Translations under genes and position numbers: made by a program
The notes under the pieces: generated by a model
Databases searched by the model: none
What the model was told of the DNA's origin: nothing
The model's input: the letters and a program-made list of their open reading frames with translations, nothing else
From: Ectocarpus siliculosus
Lineage: Eukaryota > Sar > Phaeophyceae > Ectocarpales > Ectocarpaceae
NCBI GenBank assembly: GCA_000310025.1
Contig: FN649752.1
Coordinates: 428,695-492,694 of the forward strand
Direction: 5' to 3'
DNA: 64,000 nt
In this document: in pieces, positions 34,658 through 46,600 of the stretch
How positions within the stretch are numbered: the stretch's first letter is position 1
Layout: each line of letters begins with the position of its first letter

Positions 34658-37600
34658 ATGAATGACTTCTCCGGAGAGCCGCCGCCCCCGGGGAGCTGGG
34701 CGGAGAGCATGGCGGGGGCTCCGAAGTATCATGCAGAAATCATGAAGTCGACGGGTAACGAAAAACGCGGCGGGATTTACCGTAAAATCTGAAACCGTCA
34801 CTTCTACCAGCAACCTGCAAGATTGCAGTGCAGGGAAGCTCGTCCGTGTGTGGTACAACGGATGTGCTCGATGACCGAAAACAGCACTTGAGAGTGGCCA
34901 TAGCTGCTCGCCTCCGCCTCTAACGAAACGTATGCGGCTGATAAAGTCGCAAGGTTACTCGTTGGTTGCGTCTTCAAACGTGAACGGGTATGGGATTGTC
35001 GTTCCGAGCGTCCCGTGTGCTGGAGCGACTACACAACGCGATACAGGTTCGGGGGCAGCACGGCCTTGATGAGTTCCGCGCTCGGCTAGACGAGCAGCGC
35101 CTCCATGACAAGCGAGAGGCCACTGAGACGGAGTTCATCGCTGCGGCGGGTGGTGATGATGGCGTTCTCTCTGGAGATGAGGCGGCGATCCTTTTCAGAG
35201 AGCTCGGCGGCAAGGACAAGAGCATCCCCTTTGCCGAGGTGCTGCTGTCCTACTGCGTTTTATGAACGTCTCTCTCAGTACTGCCCTGATCGTTTCCTCT
35301 GCTGTATACACCCTTTCTTCGCTCTGTTTAGACTACGACACAATCCCGTAGCGTGTTATCCTCGCGTACATTATGTGCTCATTATGTGTTTTTTGTTGGT
35401 TACGGACATGTACTGTAGAACACTTTATCTACAGACTACGCCAGCAATGCCAGAGATCTGTGTCAACTGGAGGGACTTGGCATCTCCACGGAGAGAGTTA
35501 CAAATCCCAAAGGCATGCATACTGCGGTAAACATCGGATGCAACAAGCAGCACTTTCGTAGCACGACATTGTTCTGTGCAGCTATTTGTGCGTTATTATC
35601 CTATTTTTCCGGACGTCAATATTTGTTTGCATATTTTGCACCTTTCGAAATGTTTTCGTCGCGCCAGCCTGGGTCACTGGAGACCACATAGGAGTTATCT
35701 GCTCTCGACCTTCTTTCTGCGGTGCTTGCCTTAACCTTACGAAGAAAACTCATCTTCGCGTGCTGTTTGTGTTATCCCGTGCAGATATTGCGAGCTTTGA
35801 GGTCCCCGACCAGCTGCCAGCGGGTAGCTCTAACACGGGCCGTTTTCGACATGATAGATCAAGACCGAGATGGGTTGCTCAGCCGTGATGAGGTGCAAGA
35901 TACCTCCAAAGATAGAACACTGATTGGGATATGAGACACTCGCAACTCACACGCATTGCCAAGTTGGGGTTTTGCTACCTTGCCTTCAAGGTGATAGTGA
36001 GCTTTGGTCTAAGCACGGGTGAATGTGACGTCATTCGTATGCGTCCAGACGTATTAATCATGCGTCGTTCGAGCATAGGTTGAAGAATAACCCGTTGTAA
36101 CGGAGCACAGAGAGAACCGACCTATCTAGGACTTGGGTGGAATTTCAAACAAGGCACGTCGTGACCTCCCCGTATGATGTTGGTGTTGCCCAATGCACTG
36201 GAAGCGTGTTCACTCGTCCATTCCGAATCCTCGGCGGAAAACGTTTCATGGTTTTGTCAGATAATCGCTTGCTACCGAGCCAACAACCACCCGTATGTGC
36301 GACGTGGAGAGAAAGCCTCGGCCGCAGTCCAGCAGGACTTCCTTCACACGCTGTCCAACATCACAAGCACGGACTTGCACAACAGTCATGGAACGATGGT
36401 GTCGTTCCCCGCTTTCCTCGACTTTTACTGCTCTCTCACGGCATTTACAAGCGATACCGACTTCAGGTGTGAGATACCGCCTGACGAGGTTGTCCTGTTC
36501 CCGCATACTGCAGGTTGCATTTCCTTTTGGCAATTTCAGTATGGCTATTCTTCAGAGGCCGCCAGAGGCCGCTTGCCTTTCAAGGTCTTGAGTCATGGGT
36601 CCAATGCCATCAGCAAACCACACACGCAGCAGGCTAGATCAAGCAGCATCTGAAACTGTTACTCGGGAGAGACCTGGTCCAGCACGATAACGAACAGCCT
36701 CTGACCGCTGTCCTGATCACCCTCGATGCCACCGTTCTGCATTCTTCATCGCCTAGGGACGCCATCGTGGCGGTGTGGGTGCCCCCGGTCGTCCTAGACA
36801 ACGATCATGTGCTCCACACCCTCGGTGCTGCCGGGGGTCTTGTCGCGAAACTTCGCTCTCAGATCCTCACCAACGGTTTGCCGGGAGTTGCGGCTTTCTG
36901 TAGAGGCGTTCGAAAAGCCGCACGAGGAAGTGACGGGGGTGGTAAAGAAATTACCCAGGAAGCGTTCCGCGCCGCTGCTAGCTCTGCAGGTGCTTCACTA
37001 ACGGTGAGCTTTCGTGGCGTGGTATTCTTATACTCGAGGTATTGAAGAGCTACGAACAGAAATGACCTGGTGTGCTCTGATACTTGTCTGCTCCTGACAT
37101 GTGCAACTACTCGTTTCTGAACGACGCAGGCTAGCGAGATGTCGCAGGCGTTTCGACATTTAGACCGTCGAGGGGTCGGAAAGATCTACGTAGCGGGTGC
37201 TTTGCGCGCGGTGCGGGGAGAGATCAGCAAGCGTCGAGAGCATGTGATCGACGAGGTGTTCGACTCACTGCTCTTCAGGCTTGGCGGTGATAGCGACGCT
37301 GGTGACGGGCAGCACAGCCACACGCTCGAACCCGTGGCAGTTGCAAAGCTCTACCGTGCGGAAGCTCACCCGGACGTGGTATCTGGGGTACGAACACAGG
37401 CGGAAGTTTTGTCGGAATTCCTGGAGGCCTTCGAAGGTAAGCAGGTCTCCCATCACTTGCTTAGTGGCCACCGCGTTTCACAACGGGATCGAATAATACC
37501 TGGAGCGTCGACGTTGAGAAGTTTGGGAACCTCACGATGTCATTTTGTTTTCTCTGTGCTGCGATGTGCTGTATTCCACGGCAGACGCGTGTGACATGCA

Positions 37601-40600
37601 CAAGTATGTACACGCTGTGAGGCATGGTGCTTGTTGGTACTTCCTCCCGGGAGTTCAACACTAACAATTGTGGTCCTTCTCCGCTACCTGTGCACCAACT
37701 CTCACTAAATGTTTTAAGTAGGTGGTGGGGAAATCGATGGAAGGGTAACTCAAGGGGAATGGCGCGAGCACCACCTGCAAGTATCGGCTACGATGGCCGA
37801 CGACGACTTGTTCTGCGAGCACATGAAGTGCGTTTGGGGATATGGCAACAAAGAAAAAGCCACCCTCGAAGCCTCGCACGTTAGCAACCACGATCTGACT
37901 GGGAGCACCACCACCAACAACTACAACACTGCAATTCGAGGCCCGAATGGTGCACACGGTAGCGTAGAACAAGGAGACGGCAACAGCGTTTCCAGTAAGA
38001 GCAACGGCGACGGTAGACAGAGAGGTGGAGAAGCTGGCGCAAATTCCCCGTTCGCGGCCCGCGAAGCCTGGGCCCCTTCCCCTCCAGCAGCCAGCAACGC
38101 CGAGCGAGGCCCTATCCTACACCAAGGGAGCGCAAGGGACGCCGCCACGGCGGCCAGGCTATCCCCGGGAGTTCTCGGCCTTTTAGCGCGTGCACGCGGC
38201 AGCCTTGCCTCGGGGGGTATGCGTGCGGCGTTCCAGCTGCTCAAGGGCTTCCGGGAGGAAGACCAGGGGGACGACGGGAAGGTCACTCTGTCCGGGTTCA
38301 AGAAGGCAATCGGCGGGGCCGCGTTGGGGTTAGGGCTAAAAGAGGCAGAGATGCGGATAATATTCCAGGTGCAAGAACCCCACTGTTAGTTTCCGACTAG
38401 AGTACCATGCGCTATCACCAGCGCTTGATACCACTATGAAAGTGTGATGCGAAGTTTCAGGCTGGCGGTACGATATCCATGGAATTCCAAAGCACCAGCC
38501 TCTGCTTTTCTTAAAAAAGAGATGCTGTTTCACCCACGGCAACTATAGACAAGATACGCAGGGGAACGAATGCCTTCAGCTGTCACCCCCACCCCCGTGG
38601 CCCCTCATCGTAGCGCTCCTACCTTGCCGAATCCTTCGGTGACGAAATGAAGCACGGGGAATGCGTAAAGTTCAAATACCAGAGTCTAACCCGTGATAAA
38701 CTAGAGCGGACGTCATATCCGAAAACGCCAATGATGCGCTATTGACGTCCACGATCTCCGCCTGCCGCCCTATTATGTTTCGGATGACGTGAAATGACAC
38801 GGGATGACACGAAGCATTTCGACAAAGAAGGAGACGGCGAAGTGCCCTACGAGCTATTCCTTCGCCATATCAGGACCACGCTGCCGGATGGACGCTTGGC
38901 TCTGGCCCATGAGGTCTTCGATCGAATGGGTAAGTTGGAGGTCCCTGTATTCTTTCCTTGTCACCTTTTATTGATCTCTTACCGTGATTGTCGCGCATGT
39001 GGGAATAATCCCATCTCTTGGAAGTGACTTTTCGGAGTGCGCTCCAGTCAGTCATAGTTTTCAAACGCCATGTATCCTTAGGACAAACAGCAGACCAAAA
39101 AGCGGGTGCATTATTGCCTTCTGTAGCTCGTTTACTGCAGGATTGTCGAACATCAGGTTAGAATTGATCCGCTCTCCGACAACATGCTTCAAGCACTACT
39201 GTAGGTTTTGATTGCTCCACACAGCGTGCGTTGGATACGAAACATGCTTGTCGTCAACTATTTGCAACCCATGTTGCAATCCTTTCAGTGCGCAGTCACC
39301 AATGGCAACATCCCCACCTTCTTTTCTGCTTACGCATGTTTTGCCCATAGACGCGGACGGGGATGGCCTGGTTTTCGTCGATGATGTCGCGCGCACTTTC
39401 AGGGCTGGCACACACCCGGAAGTCGTGGAAGGTTCTCGCACGGAGGAGGACGTGCGAAGGGAGTTCCTCGAGTCGTTCTCCGGTATGTTCAACCAACCAA
39501 AGCAGTAGAGCACAGCGTACAAGGCAGAGTGTCAACTCGCGACGGGTTGTGCAATGCTTGTAGAAACGAAGGACGCCGGCGTGTGGGCCTACTAACGCTG
39601 GTGACATGTTCAACACCAGGCCTTCTTTGTTTGCCTTGCTTAGATGCGTCTCGTGCGGACTTCGAACAAAATGAGTCGACCCTCAACCGGGATTTGGTGC
39701 AATGTCCCGTGGACAGCGTTATATGTGACGCACCTGGTCTTGTGCGACAAAACACCCCCTCCTCGCAGTGACGGACGGATCCCACAAATGGTGCACACGG
39801 GACGACCTGATCTGGTGGATGGAGCTCTTGTCTTCCTCTCTGCCGAATGCGACGCCTGCGGCCGATGACGACCTCCAATTCGAACGTGTCGCCAGAGCTT
39901 GCTGGGGCATTCCGGTAAATGCCCCTGGTATGCCGGGGAGTCAACAGGACGGTGCTTTTGGCGAAGCGCCGCAGTATGTTAGCGTAGTGGTCACGCACGC
40001 TGACGGGTCGATCACCACCGAGAGGGTCTCTCGGCAGGAAGTTGAGGTACACCCAGACGGCAGCGGCACTCTTTTGATCTCCGAGGTGCAGGCAGAAAAT
40101 ATTCGTCGTCAGTTGTCCCGGCGAGGTGTGCACGCCGTCCATGTCCAGCTCCTCAACGAACAGAAGGGAACTGTCAATGCAAGCCCAGAAGCAGCGGGAT
40201 CGTCACAGGAAACCGCCGATGTAAAACATGCCGGGTCCACCATTCTGGAGGGGTCGTCCTGTTCGCGTCCGCACGGCGTGCTCCAGCTCTCAGCGGACGA
40301 GGTCAGGACCGCCAGATTGGGACCTTCGGGACACGGGCAACAGAGTCGTGGAGCTGACTGTTTTGGGGAGGGTGAAGCTAACCTTGGCTTTGACCACGGC
40401 ATGCTCAGGTGAGACGGGCGGGGGTCAGCCACACAGTAAAGGGGATTCAACGTTTTGGGTTTCATGCCAGCCATTTATCGGCTTGCAGTGAATGACTGCT
40501 GCTCTCGATGTTGAAAGTCGAGCACAATGTGTTTACAGCTACTGTGACAATATCCGTCGAAAGTTCCTCTTCGTCAAACTCGTGGTGTGCCCCCCCCACC

Positions 40601-43600
40601 TCGCGCGTGCTTTTCCCAATCGCAGCGTGCTGCATATGGCTCGGCGGCAGTTGGCCCTTCGTGGGCCGGTCGGTGTCTTCGCCCTTTCCAAGCGCTTACG
40701 CTCAGCGGCCTATTTCCGTTCTAAGGCTGCTCCTTCTTCCCATCCAGCATTCGTCGCTGCTGCCGCTGCTGCCGCCGCCGCTTCCATGGCAAACAGCTCG
40801 TCTGGAGTTGCGGCCACTGATAGAAATACCGGTCCGTTTCTGTCCCTGGGAGCATTCAAGGATGCGTTGTCGGAGGTCAACTGTGGACTTAGCGGCAAAG
40901 ACTTGACGAATATCTTCACGCATCTTGACGATGCGGGCCGCGGCGAGGTAGATGCTTGTATGATTTCCTTGTCGATGCTGATTTTGAGTTTCATATCCGT
41001 GTATGGGACCGATGCCTTCGTTGTAATACGGTGGGTGAGGACAGGGATCTCAAGCATGTATCTTGGGGATTTCTTTCCTGCGTGGAAGACTCTACAATAG
41101 CACGTGAGCTATTCCACACATGTCAGCGCCGCTCGTTCATCTTCGTGGCGTTATCCTTGCAAGCACAGTTGTATCCACTGGCCTATTCATATGCCGTACA
41201 TGACCGACCAGTTGCTCGTTAAAACGTTGTGCAGGTGCTTGTAGACGTGGCGCTCGAAGCTTTTCGCGGTCGTTTGACAGGCGTAAGGCTTGCACTTGTG
41301 AGAGCAGCGTTCACAAGGCTCAGAGGAAGCGGGGATGCCCCGCCGGACGCTGTCGCGGCAGTTAACGTTGCGTTTCAGTTTAATCCAAGGGGTCACCCAG
41401 ACGTCATAGCGGGTCGTCGGTCTCCTGAGGTAAATTTGTATGCGAGGAAACCGCGGCGTGAAACGTGCAAACCGTGGGGGTGCGCTGCGTGGTGGTATGA
41501 ACGAGAATCTCTCAAGTCCGTCATTTCTCTCTTCTCTGGCGCGCCGGTATTTCTTGGACTGCTTTCGTTAAACTTTGCATCGGCAAGAGATTGGGGGCCG
41601 GGCGTCAGAATGTGGTGCCAAAAATGAAATCTTAAGGAACCATTTTGCTGGTGGCAACGCTTTTCCATGTTGACGGGGTTGCGAGAATGAAAGTATCGTC
41701 ATTTGCCTTGGGGTTTGCAGTCGCAACGGACCCCTGCCATATTTCTTTCTTCCACATTTACGCATTTTCGACGAACCCAAGTATATTCATTCTCGCCGTC
41801 ATATTCAAAACGAAAATGAGCTTCGCATGCGGTTTGTGATATCGTGTTTATGCCTGTGTCTCATCGCCCTCTTCAGGATGTTCGAAAGGATTTCATGGAC
41901 GCTCTCACGACCACCAAAGGCTTCGTCACACGAAAGGTGGCGATCAGTACACGTCGGTAGCAGCGTTCATCATATAGACCTCGTTAGACGACTAGGACAC
42001 AATATGTTTAAATCAGGGTTGATTCTGAGTCAAAGTCTAAAGCGATAGCGTGGTAGTTTGTGCGCATGCGCATGGCTGGAAGACAACTCGCATGCATGCA
42101 AAGGTTCTACACCTGCGGCTGCACCAGAACCTTTCCGAGAACCACCAAGAAGGCGTACGATTTATTTGTCTTCGTCACATTCGACGCCATGCTCGTCATG
42201 GTAGTGCTTGAGAACTGCGAGTAAAAGTGGGGGTTTCCTCGTTGGCCTCGCCCTCATGAATCTCCCGCCCGTTCGCCGTTGTACAACCATTTGTTTTTAC
42301 GTCTGCCCCTCCATCCTCCACACACTAGGACTTCGAATCGTACTACACCGACGTCTCCGCGGCCACTCCCTCGGACGCCTACTTCAGTCTCCAAATCCAA
42401 GCTTGCTGGGGGCTGGGTCGCGCCACCATCGACTCTACCGCCGCCTTCGCTGATGCCAATACGGCTCCACATTCCGGCACCGGGGCTCCTGCGGGTGAAC
42501 ATACCGCAGGGCTGGGCAGAGACTACGACCCCGCCAAATCACGTAGGACGTACTCCAAGGCTAGGACCTCAGCAGCCCCGGGTGTTCTTCCGGGGACGGC
42601 AGAGCGGGGAGATAAGCCGGCGGCGGTAGCGGTAAGGTGGGGGGATCAAAGCGGCATGCGGACGCCTACTGCCGGGGTGGCGGCGATCCTCCGGAAACTG
42701 GGGAAGGAAGTTCAGGGGCATGGAGCGGCGTGGGGACTGGCGGGGCTAAGGCGGGCGTTGTTCAACGCTGACGGGTAAGCTCAAATCAGCGCCTACCCTA
42801 CCGTGAACACGTACAGATTGTACACGTGCACACCTCACGACAACGAGGACGTCGCCGGACTCCCGTACACCCATAACAAATATTCTGTAAACGTTCCCAT
42901 ACGACGGTTTTATCCAACGCTCCCCTGACCAGCAATAAGGACGGATTCTTATCCTTCGGGGACCTTAAAGCGGCACTGTCTTCCTCAAGGGCCGGACTGA
43001 CCATACCAGAGGTACGTGCTCTGTTCACCCACCTCGAGACGGAGGGAGGGCCGCGCCGCGCCGGTGGTGGGGGTGGAGACGGTAGCGGTGTAGTTCCTTG
43101 GCAGGCACTGCTGGATGCCACCAGGCCGCCGTTGAGCGGGGAGAGGCTCGGGCTGGTGCGCCTGGCGTTCGGGAAAATGGACAAGGAGGGACGGGGCCAC
43201 GTTTCTCCTGAAACAGTCACGCAGAGGTGCGTGGGATGCTGGAGTGGTATGTGGCACAATCGTGTCTGTTGGATGTGGGCTGTACAGAAGTAGTCTAGTG
43301 CAAGGTTGGTGATCACCATCATTGTGCTACATGAAATGTATTCTGCATGCCAATGCAGTTTTCCAGTATTTGATCATGCGTCGTCTGCGTGAAGAGCGGT
43401 TGCAATATCCAGCTCCTCGAACTTCAGCCGCGATACCGGACGTTCTTTTCCCCGTACTGACGCGTTAATGTACCTCCTTAAAAATCTACCTCTTCAAATG
43501 CACCTACCGATGCCCCTTCTCGGTGCCAGATTTGTTGGCTCAAGGCACCCCGCGGTGCTAAGAGGTCACGCTACGGCAGAAGAAGTTCGGCAAGAACTGC

Positions 43601-46600
43601 TCGATACGTTCTTCTCGGCCGGAGCCAGCGAAACCACTGCAAGAGAAGAGGTAACAAACGCCCCCACTACCCGTGGACTTTCCGGTACCTTGCATCTTAG
43701 CCTACTCGCCGGAAGACAGCAACTAAGTGACACACGTTCAATTCCATCTGTTCCGAAATGAACTATTTTGCCATGAGTTCCATGCCCCCATGTGCGCGGT
43801 GTCAACCGATACGATCGAGCTATTCGCTGTTCGAAAACATCACAGTATCGAAACATGGCGCCCCCTCACACTCCTACCCCTCCGTCTCCCATCAAACCAT
43901 TCGTGCCTACATGCCTGTCTGGCGCGACAGCAAGTATCAGAGAAAGACTTCATCGAACACCACGCTAATCTCAGCTTCGGCATAAAAAGGGACGAAGATT
44001 TCCGCGAGCTCGTCATCAACTGCTGGGGGCTCGATGGTGGAGCTGTCGGCGATGGTGATGTGTGTATGCCGGCGGATGTCGCCGATATGCTTCGTCGGGT
44101 CAATGCCCCACGGAGGAAGTTTCTGGTGTCGTACGCGGACGGGTCGCAGCGCGTGGAGGAGCTACCTTTTTCGTCAAAGGTGACTTCGCTGGCTGGCTTT
44201 CTTTGGCGTGTTTCTGGACATGATATATCTATCTTCACACCTTCCCCGAATAAACTGAAAGCGATTGCGGTTTGGTACATGTATGCATATATCTTTCTAT
44301 TGGCATCCGTGGCCAGTGAGTGTTAGGCCGCCAGCGAACCTGCAGTGTGTTAGTAAGGCTTACCCATTAACAAAGGATACACGCACGGGTTCGAATCCCA
44401 GCTGGTCACTTTCACAAGCACCATTAGCTCTTTTTCCGGCAGCGCCTGGCGAGGGGTCCGTCCCCGGAGATCCCTACTTCCAAAAATCTCAGTGACCAGC
44501 TGGATGGCAACGAGCCGAGAGTATATATTTTGTTAGTAAGGCTTACCCATTAGACTACTTAGTCAGAGCTGACTAAGTAGTCTAATGGGTAAGCCTTTCT
44601 AACACAGTGGGATCTACACATATGCGTGGTCAACTAAATATCTTCATTGGTGTCGCATAAACCTCCTGCCCATCTTTCTAACCTAGGGTTCTGAGCAAAG
44701 AGAGGCCGAAGGCTCGCTAACCGCAGCCGAAGAGCGGGTGTTGAAGCGGGAGCTTCTGAAACGCGATGACATCCACGCCACACAGGTAAAAGCAAAGAGA
44801 AGGGCTGTGACTCTTGCGTATCTTAAGCGTCGTTCGATGTATCTCTGCCTTATCCCGCGCACGCAGAGACGCTTGTTCAGAGCTGCCGTGTTCAAGGAGG
44901 GGATGGACTGGAGACAGGTCCATATCTATCTTCATCAAAGCAAGAAGGTTCTAGTCCTGTCAGCTGAGTCATGCTCTCTTCCGTAGGACTCTTGCCTCCA
45001 CCGAGCAAGTCCAACAACCGAACCTGTTATGTAGGGTGGAACCTGTTTGCTTCATGGGCTCGGCAATCTCCCTTCCTTCAACTTACGCCAAACGGTATGC
45101 TCACCTCCTTTTGATTCAAGAGCGACACGAATCGTTGTCAAAATCAAAGCAAGCACAGGCCCACGATGCCTCACCGACGCACAACGGCAATTTGTCTGAC
45201 ACGTGACACACTCCTGACCGCACGCACGAAATGTGTCACACCATGCCGTTCAATGGTTGCACCCATCTCTTGCATTTTCAACAGGTGACTCTCCTACCGC
45301 GCACGTACTCAGAAGAAGGAGGACCCCACTCCGCCCTGGAAAGCTCCCTCGCCTCCGCTCAGGAAAACCCTGCTGCAGTCGACCACCGTCCTGCCTGGAC
45401 TTGGGCCCCAATGAACCTCTCGGAAGTCCAAGATGCTGCTGCCGCCGCTGCCAACGCCGCCGCCCCCGAAAGTAGCGTGCACGAGGAAACTGGCAATCAG
45501 CACGATCAGAGTGGGTTGCACGGCTCACTCGTTTCATCAGATGGTATTGGCAAGGAGAACGACAAACGGCCAGCCGTTGGGGATAGAAATGAGTTCGATG
45601 CCACCGAAGTGGTGGAAGTGGATTGGGAAGGGGAGGAGGGCGACGGAGGTGGGGCGGGAGGGCGGGCGCGACAGCGGATGAGAGCGGGCGGCAGGAGGAT
45701 TCAGGCGGGAGAGGGGCGGGAGGCCGACCTCAGCATGATCTATCTGCTTTCCAAGGTCAAAACACAGATATTCAGCTGTTTGAGGACGTTGCTTAACGGG
45801 AAGCAGGAGTAAAACGACCCATCTAAGTACAGGTCGCTTCCTAGCCGAAAATAGATGTTGAAGTGTTTCCCTCTTCACTCTTAAGCAGGGCCATAAAGGC
45901 CTCGGCACTGTTGCCGCTGACTACGGACGCCATCAGCGTCCGTCACAATGTCAACATTCCAATGGTACCGGCATACACACCTCTATGTTGTAGACATTGA
46001 TTGGACCACAATACTGCGCATATTCTATCGATCACCTTCGGTTTGTCCTTCCCGCCATCCGGTCGTCGAAGAGAATTTGAAGAACAACGAAATTTTGCTT
46101 CTTGTTCTTTCAGCTTCGCTCGGAGCTCCACGCCAGCGGAATTTCAGGAATGGCGAACCTCATTCGTCGGCTGCGAGAGGCGGCCGTGTTGCTCGAGATT
46201 AAGGGTAAGGAAAGCTGCTACGGGGTCGGGGAGGTCGACGTTCGCAGAGCTCTACGAGAGGCGAATCTTCCTCTCACCGAGTCAGACATACGTCGAATCT
46301 TCTCCCACTTCGAGGTGCGTGTGTGCAGTCTTCCTTGCGGCTTGTTGTGAAAGAACACTCATGGGGGCTCCCACTGGTGGTGGAAAGGGGGAAAACAGGA
46401 GCAGCTGCAACTACGCTCTCGAAGTTCACGGAATTCGCTTTTTGAAACTTCGGTGCTCCCCACTTTCCTCTTCATGGGGAACGAGGAAGCGGACGGCCCC
46501 TGCTACAGACGCTCCATCAAGTTTGTAAATGGTGCGCGATACGTTGATGCCCTGCCACCTTTTGCAGATGGGGCAATCTGGAGTCATGAACCTTGGGGCA

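Noticed and set aside
44309-44410. Functional class II tRNA gene
   Set aside because: A and B boxes and part of an acceptor stem are visible, but the T stem has only three pairs and no anticodon arm is convincing; kept as a tRNA-like repeat instead.
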